Source: Notolepis coatsorum (taxonomy: Eukaryota; Chordata; Actinopteri; Aulopiformes; Paralepididae). Taken from it: 64,000 nt of DNA. The stretch is from contig OZ020589.1 in assembly GCA_963971535.1 (NCBI GenBank), forward strand, positions 97,588,384 through 97,652,383, in the 5' to 3' direction. Below are positions 11,055 to 23,218 of the stretch, in pieces. The position numbers and the translations under genes are program-made. The notes under the pieces are model-generated. The model was not told where the DNA came from, made no database searches, and saw nothing but the letters and a program-made list of their open reading frames with translations. Within the stretch, counting starts at the first letter, position 1; each line of letters begins with the position of its first letter.

Positions 11055-12085
11055 CCTCGCACAAAAAAAAAAAAAAAAAAATTTTATTTATTTATTAATG
11101 CCATGGGTTAAATTCATTATATACCATAGGTTGCCGGCTCTATTTGTCTATGGAGAAGTACCCCTTCTTTGCATGGCTATAACATTTTAAATTCTATTGC
11201 TACATTGCCATTATTAGGGCCCATTCAAAGTCCTATATGTATTGTTCATTGTGTAGCAACGTTAAACTTTTTCATTCACATATTCATAGTAAAGTATGGT
11301 CTAATGTATAAGTATGTTTTCATCTCTTTCTGCAGCTTTCTCCAGAACGTGATCTATAGCCCCAAATGCATTATATTGATGATGAAATACAGTTTGATGG
11401 CAATCGGGGCGATATAAAAAATTTCAATTGGACGTACTTCTAGAATGATCTACGTATGATCTGATGATGACCGGATGGGCGGGGGATCGTTTATAATTCC
11501 GTGGGCAGCGTTATATCATTCATCTAGTGTGGGTCATATGTTCATCATAACAGTTTATATGGAATACGTTAGAAAATAACGCTGGATCTTACCGGATCTT
11601 CCTCGCGCCGTTGGACGATCAGCGTGGTGTAGACCGTTTTCGATTATGGGATGTTTATCCTGATGAACCATTTCCAGCTTGTATAATACTATATACGTCC
11701 AAATCATGTTGTTTATCGAGTTATTGGCAATGGATCGCTATTATATTGTGACGAGCCAGAGTCCCGGGACATGTACCGAGTGCCCGGAAGTAATATGGCC
11801 GACCAGCACAACCTCCATAGCACTTCCTGTTTGGCGATTGCGCCGATCGGCCACCAGATGGCCCTCCTGAACCGCCAGAGAGCTCAGTGGGTCCTCCTGG
11901 TGGATCTCAGGCCAGCGGAGGGGAAATATGAATCCGATCACAGATTTTTGAAATATTGATATTAAAGACGCTGTACAGCGTCCTTCGGCAACTTGAGCAT
12001 GGCCGGGAATGACGCTGTAAAGCGTTTCCCGGCAGTCAAAGTGTTAATTTCTTTATTATTTCTTTTTATTTCTTTTTATTTTTTT
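11055..12085. mobile_element. Insertion in element A with piggyBac-like right end
   Basis: Element D lacks this block, and the hAT sequence gaggcc...ttcccgcgaggccc is repeated on both sides of it. At 12044 a TTAA follows ggcagtcaaagtg. The reverse complement, ttaacactttgactgcc, resembles the piggyBac end at 16915 (ttaacactttgaatgcc). The matching left end is not clear, so the element may be truncated. Short repeats gacgctgtacagcgtc and gacgctgtaaagcgtt lie just inside the right end. Confidence 0.5.
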
Positions 12086-12825
12086 TGCGAGGCCCCCTTC
12101 CCGCGAGGCCCTTTTTTCATCACAGACCTAAAATCTAGTTTTGCTTATATGCTTATATATTTCACATTAGACACGTTTGTAGAATATTCCTGGCTCTGCG
12201 GCTCTGCACTATTCTCTATTGGAGCTCTGGGGCTCTGCAGCAGACATACTATTGGTTTCAAGAAGGGAGGGGTTACATTATGTGTACGCTGGCGTGCGTC
12301 AGCTGTGTTTGACTATTTCGCGCATGCAGCTTTGGAGGTTATGCTTAGTTATGCCAGCCAAAACGAAGAGGACGGTCATTCGGCAGATGGACTGAAGATG
12401 AAAGTTGTTGCATGTTAGACAGTTCAGTCAGGCTAGCCACCCCGGCTAAAGGCAGGGACAGCTAGTTAGCTTTAGCTACGTTATAATATTGAGTGCTAAC
12501 GTGTGGTTCAGTCGGGATAGCCATGATGATGTCGGCTAGTAGCTAGCTTAGCTAAAGGCTAACTAGCGTTAGCTAACCTAGAGAGAGCGCGTGCAGCATT
12601 GTTATGCCAAGATGAAGAGGATGGTCATTCGGCAGATGAACTTCGTCAACTCCACGCGGTTGTCTCCATCCTCTTGGACGTTTGGTGAGTTTTTAATGCA
12701 CTCTATTCTATTCACGCCGTGGATATCTCTCTCTCTCTCTCTCTCTCTCTCGGGAGCCAAACGGGCCGGCTAGCTGCTGTAGTAGCTAACGGTGTGTGGC
12801 CTGGTGTCAGCACCTGGTGCGAGGG

Positions 12826-13590
12826 AGGTGAGCTTGGTGTTTCATTATGAGAATATCTCCATGCTCAAGTCGGCTATAGTCCGCGAGGGACTTGTTGCCG
12901 GCACCGCTATGGTAAACACCACTCTGTAGTGGGACGTGTATTGCCTTCTTTTTCCCTTCCCTCTTCGGATGAGAAGAGGAAAACACAGCGGCTGTCTGAA
13001 GTGTTGGCCTGTATTGCTTTTCTCACGTTGTACAGTTTTTCAGTGGTAGCCGCATAGCTTGCTTCTGCGTTAGCTAGTGGTTAGCGATAGCCGGGTTGAG
13101 CTAACTGTTAGCCAGTTAGCTGTTTAGCTACGACGTTAGCTGCTCGTTTTCGCTCGGCTGGGAACGTTAGCTTGATGCTATCAGTTAGCCTAGAGTTAGC
13201 TGTTAGCTTGTGCTACGACCATTGACATTAGCCGTGAGAATAGCAGGCCCTGGCACTCTGACTACGACATCATCTTTGACAGAAGATGTAGTCGGGCCTG
13301 CACCATGACAAGGCTCCGGCCATAGCTTCTTTTTGTCCCGCCAGCGAGAGGCCTTTCGTCAACGTGGAGACCTGTGTTGCGGCCTTTCGCCCTGCGTTCC
13401 TTGGTGCAGGTAAGATGTCCATTGGACATTACCCCACTCTTCCTTCCTTCCCCTCCCGAATGTTTTGTTAATAACGATGTTTTTTTCCAGGCAAAACATA
13501 TGTTACTTCACAACATTTGGAGATACGACATGTGCTGTGTGTGAATTGTCTTGGTCGTTTGTGTAGCTTGGGTAGCGTTGGCCAAAGCTG
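12826..13590. mobile_element. DIRS-derived segment inside hAT element A
   Basis: This stretch is similar along its length to 15885-16690 in DIRS element B. Shared blocks include gcttggtgtttcattatgag, tggtaaacacc, gaggaaaacacagcggctgt, cttccttcc...ctcccgaatgtttt and catttggagatacgac. Element D carries the same block (about 48455-49100) in reverse. The rest of A and D does not match DIRS B. The direction of capture is inferred, not proven. Confidence 0.7.
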
Positions 13591-13906
13591 TGTGTGGCCT
13601 GGTGTCAGTACCTGGCTACTCTATTTGCAGTTAGCCTATTTAGCTGATGTCGGCCATTGGCTCCTTGCTACTTTGTTTTCTCTGGTATAGACCCTCTTCT
13701 CTTTGGATTTAAGTGTTGATCTTTGTCCTTTTCGATCTATGTATATTCATGTTGCCTTTGTGAAGTTATCTTTTCCTTCTGTTTTGTTCTTCCATTAAAA
13801 GTTGAATATCCTTTAAGGACTCATCTTTGCTTATCTCTCTCATACATGCTCTCTCTCTAACACACACACAGACATGCTCTCTCTCTCTAACACACAAACA
13901 CACATG

Positions 13907-13938
<32 letters not shown>

Positions 13939-14443
13939 AACACACAGACATGTTCTATATCTCTCTCTAACACACAAAATGACATGCTCTCTCTCTATAT
14001 ATTTCTCTCTCTTTCTAACACACATATACATGCTCTCTCTCTAACACACACACACAAACAGACATGCTCTCTCTCTATCTCTCTCTCTCTGGCCTTGCTC
14101 TGGTGGAGGGTCAGGGGCATTGCCGGGTCGATAACACTGTATATTGACTGTAGAACGGGAGCTCTCTCTCGCTCTCTCTCTTGCTATATGTTGACTGTAT
14201 CATGCCCAGCCTCGGGCAGCGCTATTATTTAAGAATATGTTGACTGTATAAAAAAAAAAAAAAAAAAAACTTTTAGGGGGGGGGGGGGGGGGGGGGCCTC
14301 GCGTTTAAATCTTGCACAGGGCCTCGCATTTCTCCCAGGCGGCCCTGTGTGTATGTGTAACTAGGATGGATATAAGGACTGTGTATGTGTAACTAGGAGG
14401 TATATGAGGACTGTGTGTACATGTAACTAGGATGGTTATAGAT

Positions 14444-15139
14444 CAGTGGTCACCGACCTTTTTAAGCCCAATATCACTTTTTTTGGTGAAAGCAAGATCT
14501 ACCTATTGAAGCGTTGAGAGAAAAAGACGGCCAAGATTGTACTTTAAACTAAATTACTTTTATTTGCCTGTATTCTAATTACATGCAATGCTTTGGTCCA
14601 ACATTAAAACATCAAAGTAGAACTATTATGTACTTTCTCAGTTAGTGCTAAGTGCAGTCATCTTATGCAGCATCACTTTTCACATCAAAACAAAAGTAGA
14701 ACTGTAATGTGGACTCTCCTATTATTAACATTGACAAACATATTTACAATTAGCATTTTATAAAGTAGAACTGTAATGTGTACTTTCTCAGTCAGTCCTA
14801 AGTGCAGTCATCTTATGCAGCATCACGTTTCACATCAAAACAAAAGTAGAACTGTAATGTGGACTCTCATATTATTAACATTCTAAAATGCTAATTGTAA
14901 ATATGTTTGTCAAAGTAGAACTGTAATATGTACTTTCTCAGTCAGTGCTAAGTGCAGTCATCTTATGCAGCATCACTTTTCACATCAAAACAAAAGTAGA
15001 ACTGTAATGTGGACTCTCAGGGAAAGATCTTAAAAAACATATATATATATTTTTTAAATATTTTTCTTCAGGGAAAGATCTACAGGGAAAGTCTCAAAGA
15101 TTGACCAGTCGATCGTGATCGACGGGTTGGTGACCACTG
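14444..15139. mobile_element. Non-autonomous hAT in the left repeat of DIRS B, TSD TTATAGAT
   Basis: The ends cagtggtcaccgacc and ggttggtgaccactg are inverted, with TSD ttatagat at 14436-14443 and 15140-15147. The interior consists of three units of about 150 bp (aagtagaactgtaatgtg, gtgcagtcatcttatgcagc). The spacer between units 2 and 3 carries the block found between units 1 and 2 in inverted orientation. No transposase frame. Confidence 0.9.
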
Positions 15140-17555
15140 TTATAGATCGTCTAGCTTTACGCTCTGCTCTATTGGAACTATCCCTTTCTCCACATGCACA
15201 CACCTATTTACCTCCGCCTGGCCACACCCACATCCGCTCCTATATAAGCAGGGTCGTGGCCACACAATCAGCTCCTTCCCTACTTTCACCACCGAAAGTG
15301 TCTGTATACACCACTTTAAGTTTAGTGCCTAAAGTAGTTAGTTGAAGAGAAGAGGAGCTGCGTTGACATTGCATTTTTGTTTTCTCTCTCACTATTTTTC
15401 GAGAAAATAAAGCGATAATGTCTTCACCACCGGAGAGTCTAGAAGATGATGATCATTCTGACCTCCACTGGCGCTTCGCATTGGGGCGCGCATCGCTGAG
15501 CAATCCCTGCGGGCGTTGTCTCCGGCTCTGCAGCTGGATACTATGCCTCGGGAGGCGGTAGGCTGTGTGAGAGCTGACGGTCTCCCTGGGCGGGTGATGT
15601 TTTTACGACGCAAGCCTCGGGTGTGTCAGTTGTGAGGGGACAACTGTGCAGCTTGCGTAAGGTCGGCTCCAGGCTAGAATCCCTTCGTTGCCCCTTATAG
15701 CAGCGTGGAGGGGGTTCTAGTTTGATGCCCCACGATAACACAGTGCTCCTCTTCAGTGAAGTCGTAGCTTTGTTTTCCTGGGGCCGTGATTCCGAGTCTG
15801 CGGTTCAATTCCCCGGGTCTCTGGAAAACGGATACCCTCTGCCACCGCGCTGGCCCCGTTTTTCAAGACGAAAACACTCGGCACGAGGGAGGCGAGCTTG
15901 GTGTTTCATTATGAGAATATCTCCGAGCTCGAGTCGGCTGCAGCCCGCGTACAACGGGGCTTAGTGCCGATGCCGCTGTGGTAAACACCGTTCTGTGAGA
16001 GGGACGTGTGTTGCCTTTTTCCCTTTTTTCTTTCGGATAAAAAGAGGAAAAGACAGCGGCTGTCAGAAGTGTTGGCTTGTATCGCAATTTCTCACGTTAT
16101 ACGGCTTCAGAGTAGCCGCTTAGCTTACTACTGCGTTAGCTAGTGGCTATCGATAGCCGGTAGAGCTAACTGTTAGCCAGTTAGCTGTTAGGCTAAATCG
16201 TTAGCTGGTAGCTACGCTCGGCTAGAAACGTTAGCTTGATGCTATCAGTTAGCCTGGAGTTAGCTGTTAGCTTAAGCTACAACCATTGGAGCTAGCCGTG
16301 AGGAGGTAGCGGGCCCTGGCACTCTGACTACAGCGTCATCTCTGGCAGAAGATGTCGTCGGCCTGCGTCATGACCGGCCGCAGGAGGGGGGTGTCACGCC
16401 GGAGCGAGACTCCAGCCGTCGGCGCTTCTGGCCCTGCCAGCGAGAGGCCTCGTCAATGTGGTAGACCAACCTGTGTTTGCGGCCATTTCGTCCTGCGTAC
16501 GAGGTGCAGGTAAGATGTCCGTAGGACATTGCCCCACTCTTCCTTCCTCCCCCTCCCGAATGTTTTTGGTTAATAACGATGTCTTTGTTTAACAACACAT
16601 ATGTTACTTCACTGCATTTGGAGATACGACGTGTGCTGTGTGAACATTTTCTTGGTCGCTATCTTGTATAGCTTAGGTTCTAGCATTGGCCAAGGCTTAT
16701 GTCTTTCTCTCTACCTAAAAACAGCGTTATTTTTTACGTGAGTAAAAATGAACTGGGGTTTTTTGTTGTATGATGAGAAGTTGTGTGTGTGTTCATGTAA
16801 CGTTTAGACAACGTGGCTGAGTCCACAACTGGCTGGGTGTTAACCTACAGCGCTGTACATAGTGGCATGTGATCAAGGGCCTGAGTCCCTCCCTTAGCTT
16901 GTTATTTTCTTTACTTAACACTTTGAATGCCCAAACCGAGTTTTCTCGGGTTTACCCCCCGCGGGTTGAATGCCTGTGGTTTCTTTTTTTTTTGTGATCT
17001 GAATTCATATTTCATCAACCGAGTCTACCGTTGGTAAATCAGCCTTTTGGATTGGACTCAATGAAAACCTGGAATCCACATTTTACTTCTCACGCATGTG
17101 ACCGGAGCCGATCAGCTTCATTCTGGACCCTCAGAGCAGCGGGGATTATGTGTTTTACAGTATACGCGGTGGATCAATAAAAGGATAGATTTTCAGAATG
17201 GCGATCAGGAATTGGAATAATCCATTTGGATACTATCTGATCTCAGGTAAGGAATCTATTTTACCAGTCTTAGGATAATCAGACCTGTTTTCACAGAGAT
17301 ATAAGCTTTCCCCCTATAATGTGATATGGCTGTTTGACTGTAAAAGCTATCAGGAACTGAGAGAATCGATTTTCAGCGCGCGGCACCAGCGTGCACACGT
17401 ACACGTATGCCGACAAGATGGAGGCACAAATGGCACAGAATGACACAAGAGGCTTATGGCAGGGACTGAGGGCTATAACTGACTACAAAGTCAGCGCCCC
17501 CTCAATGGGGAGCGACGACGCCTCCCTTGCAGACCAGCTCAACACCTTCTATATA

Positions 17556-18138
17556 ATAATGAAAGACCCCCACCACCCCAATAACAGCCTGTTCCAGCTG
17601 CTGAGGTCAGGCAGACGCCTGCGAACCCCAGCTACTAGGACGGAGAGGCTTAGGCTCAGCTTCTTCCCCCAGGCCATCAGAGCCTTGAACAATGAACATT
17701 GAGAGCCACAGAAACTGAACTATCCACACACAAGCACACACAAGCACACACACGACACGCACGCTGAGCACGCTCACACACTAGCAGCCACTTTAACACT
17801 CATGTCGCACACACGCACACTTATGGCCAAGAGGAAAGGCCACTTTAAATTAGTATAACAACAGGAACAGTGTATTGCACTACTAAAGCTACCTAGCATG
17901 CATGTCCTATATGCTCTGTAAATACTATGTACAGATACCGAGATGTCACACCATGTTACCTGTTTATTGCACTGTTGTTTTTATTGGATTCTATTATATG
18001 TTGTACCACTGTATTTTTATTGGATTCTATTATATGTTGTACCACTGTATTGCACATCGTCGCGGGCAAGACCACCCGCATTTCATTGTATACCTGTATG
18101 CCGTGACAATTAAAACTCTTGACTTGACTTGACTTGAC
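17556..18138 (+). mobile_element. LINE 3' fragment inserted in its own family's ORF2
   Basis: The host ORF2 reads ...LADQLNTFY up to 17555 and resumes at 18139 with FYARFGANSGTASPTASDVT, so the open frame shows where the insert sits. The fragment starts at ataataatgaaagaccccca, matches 20979-21545 and ends in four gactt units. The short duplication cttcta(t/c) on both sides fits target-primed insertion. This is a self-family insertion. Confidence 0.8.
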
Positions 18139-19241
18139 TTCTACGCGCGGTTTGGTGCAAACAGTGGCACTGCTAGCCCAACTGCTAGTGACGTCACTGG
18201 TGCGCCGGCTGTTGTGGAGGGGGGGGGGGGGGGGCATCCGCGGGGGGCGGGGACGCTCTCTCATTGACGGTACACAGTGTGAGAAGAGCATTTATGCAGG
18301 TGAACACCAGGAAGGCGGCTGGCCCAGATGGAATAACAGGACGCATACTCAAGTCCTGTGCTAACCAGCTAGCCCCTGTGTTCACCACCATATTTAATCG
18401 ATCCCTGAAGGAGTCAGTGGTCCCTGCCTGCTTCAAGATGTCTACCATTATCCCGGTACCAAAGAAACCCTCCCCAGCAGGTCTCAATGACTACAGACCG
18501 GTGGCACTCACCTCTGTGGCCATGAAATGTTTCGAGAGGCTGGTCAAGGATCACATTTGTGCCTCCCTCCCCAGCGATATGGACCCTATGCAATTTGCAT
18601 ACAGGCCAAACAGGTCCACTGACGATGCGGTCTCCCAAGTACTGCACAGCACCCTCTCTCACCTGGACCGTCAGAAGGGGGGCTATGTGAGACTGTTGTT
18701 CATTGACTACAGCTCAGCGTTCAACACCATAGTCCCCACCAGACTGGTGGACAAGCTGATCGAGCTGGGTCTGAGCTCCGCTCTGAGCGCCTGGGTACTG
18801 GACTTTCTGAGTGAAAGACCCCAGGCGGTCAGGGTGGGGGGTCAGACCTCCAACACCATCACCCTGAGCATCGGGTCCCCCCAGGGCTGTGTTCTGAGCC
18901 CCCTGCTGTTCTCACTATACACACACGACTGTGTGGCCAAGTTCAGCTCCAACTCCATAGTGAAGTTCGCAGACGACACGGTGGTGGTGGGGCTGATCTC
19001 GGACAACGACGAGAAGGCCTACCGGGAGGAGGTTGAGGTACTGGAACGCTGGTGCCAGGACAACAGCCTGCTCCTGAACATTGGTAAAACCAAGGAGCTG
19101 ATCGTGGATTATAGGAGAGGACAGCAGGAGACACACACACCACTGATGATTAACGGGGCTACCGTGGACAGGGTGAGCAGCTTTAAGTACCTGGGGGTCC
19201 ACATCTCAGAGGATCTGACATGGTCAACACACATACTGTAG
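18139..19241 (+). pseudogene. LINE ORF2 reverse transcriptase domain (broken)
   Basis: From 18139 the frame reads FYARFGANSG... It then shifts within or near the G run at 18217-18234 and continues as the 325-codon open frame 18264-19241. RT motifs in order: KAAGPDGITGRIL, PVPKKPSPAGLNDYRPVALT, FAYRPNRSTDDAV, LLFIDYSSAFNTI (motif A), SIGSPQGCVLSPLLFSLYTH (motif B), IVKFADDTVVVG (FADD catalytic box), then SSFKYLGVHI. A second frameshift near 19235 moves the frame to 19220-19537. The endonuclease domain is absent through 5' truncation. This is retrotransposon RT and not a host gene. Confidence 0.85.
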
Positions 19242-19524
19242 ACACAGTAGTAAAGAAGGCGAAGCAGCGCCTCTACCACCTGAGACAGTTAAGGAAGTTC
19301 AGAGTATCGGGGAAGATACTCCAGTCCTTCTACTCAGGAGCTGTAGAGAGCATCTTGACCGGAAACATCACTGCCTGGTATGGAAACAGCACGGCACAGG
19401 ACAAGAAGGCCCTACAGAGAGTGGTGCGCTCAGCCGAGCGTACCACGGGTATTGCACTACCTCCCCTGCAGGTTCTATACAACAAGAGGTGCAAATCCAG
19501 AGCCTGCAGAATAATGAAAGACCC
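19220..19524 (+). pseudogene. LINE ORF2 C-terminal region
   Basis: The frame reads TVVKKAKQRLYHLRQLRKFR, then ILQSFYSGAVESILTGNITAW and LQVLYNKRCKSRACRIMKDP, the usual C-terminal part of CR1/jockey-group ORF2. It is cut at 19524 by the hAT element and continues at 20984 with KDPHHPNNSLFQLL...FFPQAIRALTNEH and a stop near 21117. Confidence 0.8.
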
Positions 19525-20983
19525 TAGAGCCATATGAAATCCGCGTTTACGGAATCGCGGACGGAATCGCGGAATTAACCAATAAAAATGGAATCAACTG
19601 CAAAACGTGGAATATTGCAGAATTTGGCCTAATCTGGACTGAAATTTCGTTTTTGGGTGGAACGTTTGGTGCACACACGACCGGGGAGGCGGGGACGCTA
19701 CAGCGTGTTACACACAACACAGCGGTGCTCAAGCGTCTGGCTGCTTCAGTGTTAACATCGTCAAGAAGCTAAAAAATTCCACAATAAGCCCTCAATTCAG
19801 AGCAGAACAGTATCCTAATGACTTTTATGCCTCCGGTGATAAGGTGTTTTGCTAATTCTGTCAACGTTCCGTGGACTGGACCCGGAAAAAACACTTGCGA
19901 CACTATTGTGATTAAATAGCTATAATGTTAGGACATGATAGCTTCTAGCTAAATCTAGTGCACCCATCCATTTGTTTAATGCAAACGATTGTCATTATAC
20001 ACTGCCCTTTATAAACTAAATAAACTTAAATAGCTATGTAACGTTATAGGACTATAGATGGAAATGATAGCTTCTAGAAGTTCTAGCTAAATCTGGTGCA
20101 CCCATCCATTTGTTTAATGCAAACGATTGTCATTATACACTGCCCTTTATAATCTAAATAAACTTAAATAGCTATGAAACGTTACAGTACATAGGACTAT
20201 AGATGGAAATGATAGCTTCTTGCTAAATCTAGTGCACCCATCCATTTGTTTAATGCAAACGATTGTCATTATACACTGCCCTTTTTAATCTAAATAAACT
20301 TAAATAGCTATGAAACGTTACAGTACATAGGACTATAGATGGAAATGATAGCTTCTTGCTATATCTAGTGCACTCATCCATTTGTTTAATGCAAACGATT
20401 GTCATTATACACTGCCCTTTATAATCTAAATAAACTTAAATAGCTATGAAACATTACAGTACATAGGACTATAGATGGAAATGATAGCTTCTTGCTAAAT
20501 CTAGTGCACCCATCCATTTGTTTAATGCAAACGATTGTCATTATACACTGTCCTTTATAAACGAAATAAACGAAACTAAAGGTGCCTAAATTATGCATTA
20601 CTATATTTCATCACAATATAATAGATATAGCTAGGTTACTGACATTGTCATTGTGATAATGTCAGTAGTAGCTAGCTGTATCTATTGTTTACACTTGAAA
20701 TATGTATTTTTATTTTGTCACAATATTAATTGAAAAATATTGTGTAAAATTGAACTGTATTTCTGAGTTGCAGCACTTAAAAACATTAAATTATTATGTT
20801 ATGTTATATCTTATTCAATTGTGGACATTTATTCATTCCCACTTATTAGACACTATTTCTGATGGTAAAATGAGCATAAAAAGCAAAATACAGAATTCTG
20901 AAATATTAAAACGAAAAAAATTGAATTTGGGAAAAAATTAAATGGAATTTGGAAAATAATAAAACGGATTTCATATGGCTCTA
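19525..20983. mobile_element. hAT element with BED-finger relic and 5-copy internal repeat, TSD AAAGACCC
   Basis: The ends tagagccatatgaaatccg and cggatttcatatggctcta are exact inverted repeats. The TSD aaagaccc is at 19517-19524 and 20984-20991. Near 19780-19905 (+) the reading DFYASGDKVFC, stop, FCQRSVDWTRKKHLRHY resembles a hAT-type BED zinc finger (paired Cys followed by spaced His). Interior 19905-20570 is a tandem repeat of about 136 bp, five units. No DDE/RNase-H part of a transposase remains. Confidence 0.85.
19905..20570. repeat. About 136-bp tandem repeat, five units, inside the hAT
   Basis: Units contain ggaaatgatagcttcttgct, gtgcacccatccatttgttt and gcaaacgattgtcattatac. Units 2-5 are almost identical. 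The first lacks the tacag block and is more diverged, suggesting outward expansion. Confidence 0.9.
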
Positions 20984-21898
20984 AAAGACCCCCACCACCC
21001 CAATAACAGCCTGTTCCAGCTGCTGAGGTCAGGCAGACGCTTGCGAACCCCAGCTACTAGGACAGAGAGGCTCAGCTTCTTCCCCCAGGCCATCAGAGCC
21101 TTGACCAATGAACATTGAGTGCCACAGAACACTGAACTATCCACACACAAGCACACATGAGCACACACACGACACGCACGCTGTGCACGCTCACACACTA
21201 GCAGCCACTTTAACACTTTAACATGAGCGGGCACACACTCATGCCGCACACACCCACTTATGGCCAAAAGGAAAGGCCACTTTAAATTAGTATAACAACA
21301 GTAACAGTGTATTGCACTACCAAAGCTACCTACTGTAGCATGTCCTATATGCTCTGTAAATAACTATGTACAGATACCGAGATGTCACACCATGTTACCT
21401 GTTACCTGTTTATTGCACAATGTTGTTTTTATTGGATTCTATTATATGGGTTGTACCACTGTATTGCACATCGTTGCGGGCAAGACCACCCGCATTTCAT
21501 TGTATACTTGTATGCCGTGACAAATAAAACTCTTGACTTGACTTGACTACACATATACTATCGATAATCTAGCGTTTATTTGAAAACGATTCATAAATAG
21601 GCCGAAAAATTACAACGTTCTAGAATATTCCAGTACAGGGCGATTATCATGGAATCCTTTTTTTCCCTGTGAAAACGAGGGCTTTTCAAAATGATATAAA
21701 ACGGAAATGAACCAATAAAAAAAACAATTCGCTTCGACAATGTTGACTGGAAATGGGTCATTGATAATGCGACGGGCAGATTAGACACATAGCCATAATT
21801 TAAAACATAGATTAGGCGATATTAACGTTAACATTGAAGTGGTTGCTGGGCATTCAAGGGGGTAAAAAGGAAAACACGGCCGGCTCTGAAAGTGTTAA

Positions 21899-23218
21899 GG
21901 GTAATGGTAAGGACTGTGTGGATTGATGTTGTGGATGTGTGTGTCATATGTATGCCACCACCGGTTGCCCTTAACAGTGACGTGCTTGGTCCATACTGTG
22001 TTGTACCTTGCGCTGTGTTAGGGGGCTTGGTCCCTCTCCATTTGTTTCACCCGTCCCTCCCTGCTAGGACGGGGCTGGAAGGGGGCTGTCGGGGAGGTTG
22101 TTGTCAACTCCTCTAGGCATCCCTGTGTAGGTCCCGGTCCGCCGGGCCCAGGTCCGAACTCGTTCTCGTCGACCTGTTGGCCTGGGAAAACTGAAACACT
22201 TGTGATGCTTGTATAGCCTGTGTATACACGCAGTTGTGTTTCTGAATTTTCTTTGTGGGTTAAGGGAACAACTGCCTCCTGTTAAACTAAACATAGGGGG
22301 GTGGTTGGTTCCCCGTTGTGTTGGTAGCAGAGTGGACTCTCGGGTTGAGGCCGGGCTTGACCCCTTCTGCCCGAGAGTATGCCCCCGCATCTTTCATGAC
22401 GTTGGCCAATTGTGTCAGCCTCTTCTTTGAACCTCGACCCCGCTGGATTGGGGGGTCGGGTTTGTGGAGGTTATGGCATGGTGCACAGCATACCGAACAC
22501 CCCTTCCGCCGGGATACTGTTCTCACAGTAGACCGTTTAGGCGCCTGTCTAGTCTGCAGTGCTCCAGGCACAGGTCAAGTTCTGCTCTTGGGGCCTGTTG
22601 CCTGGATTAAGGGATCAACCTCCTTGGGGGATGTCTTCCCGGCACGCCGACAGTGTTGTGGGGGGGTAGTCTCTTGAAGAGTGCTTCAGAGCGGCGTGCC
22701 AAGGCGGGAAGGGCCTGCTCTTGATTTCGGCCCTGTCCGATATGCTGGCGATGTGGGGGGTGATGTCACAAGAGACCGTCTGGTGGGGTCCCGATGCTAC
22801 GACCTTGTTGGCCTCACTAGGCCCCTTTTTTCAGGGGGTCCTGGCCCTCAGGTTGTCCTAGGACTAGAACCTTCTCTGCGCTCCGCTGCTGCAGCCTTGC
22901 CACCGGGTTGGGTTCTTGACCTTTGACCCCGTGATGTTGGGGGCTGTGACAGGGGTGTTTTGCTTCGCGTCCGTTCCCTGGTGGCATGTGGGATGCGCGC
23001 CTGAGTGGTCGCGGGTCCTTCTGAACTAAGGTAAGTCCCACGGTCTGCTCACCCTGTGCGTTTGAGGTGCTAAACCCTCTTCGCACAGTCGGATCCGATT
23101 CCCTCCCGTCCTCCACTAGGGGGGACCGGGGGGCTCGGGTCCTCCCCGGTTCTGATGGTTGTAGGGGGCCTCAGTGGGTACATCTGTCAAGCTTTTCTCT
23201 CTGCTCAGCTCCTGCGTT
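21899..23218 (+). other. GC-rich interior of DIRS B, shared with DIRS C
   Basis: The segment 22010-23170 matches the reverse complement of about 35300-36500. Shared blocks include cccttccgccggg, ggcgcctgtct, gcagtgct and the end region with gggcctcagtgggtaca-like sequence. It lies just inside the internal complementary region in both copies. Open frames on both strands are GC-driven, and I recognise no domain. It may be untranslated or decayed sequence. Confidence 0.6.

Larger units (their letters stand above)
10994..14347. mobile_element. hAT element A, 8-bp TSD TGTGTATG
   Basis: The ends are cagggccgcctcaggggg and, inverted, cagggccgcctgggagaaa. The TSD tgtgtatg is at 10986-10993 and 14348-14355. 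It is the sister of element D (47596-49613, opposite orientation). It contains a roughly 1-kb insertion near the left end (11055-12085), repeated gttagcta-rich DNA, a segment shared with the DIRS fossils (12826-13590), CT/CA-rich tracts (13840-14090) and long A and G runs near 14250-14300. No transposase was recognised. Confidence 0.88.
17397..21545 (+). mobile_element. 5'-truncated CR1/Rex1-like LINE with two later insertions
   Basis: The LINE begins inside ORF2 (YADKMEAQMAQ...) and ends with the tail aataaaactcttgacttgac. Its ORF2 is interrupted at 17556 by a 3' fragment of the same family and at 19525 by a hAT element. Removing both gives a continuous LINE 3' half: the linker before RT, RT, the C-terminal region (DPHHPNNSLFQLLRSGRRLR) and a roughly 420-bp 3' UTR. 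The piggyBac sequence flanks it on both sides. Clade assignment rests on the RT pattern and the short 3' tail repeat and is tentative. Confidence 0.75.
16919..21894. mobile_element. piggyBac-type element, TTAA duplication
   Basis: TTAA at 16915-16918 and 21895-21898 flanks ends that read cactttgaatgcccaa and, inverted, cactttcagagccgg. Both contain a nearby ggtttacccc/tttttaccccc block and gaatgcc. TTAA duplication with a cac... end is the piggyBac signature. After removal of the nested LINE the element is about 0.83 kb (16919-17396 plus 21546-21894), with no transposase frame visible, so it is non-autonomous. An exon-like ATG with donor ctcag/gtaagg at 17198-17246 is present but unassigned. 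Confidence 0.7.
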
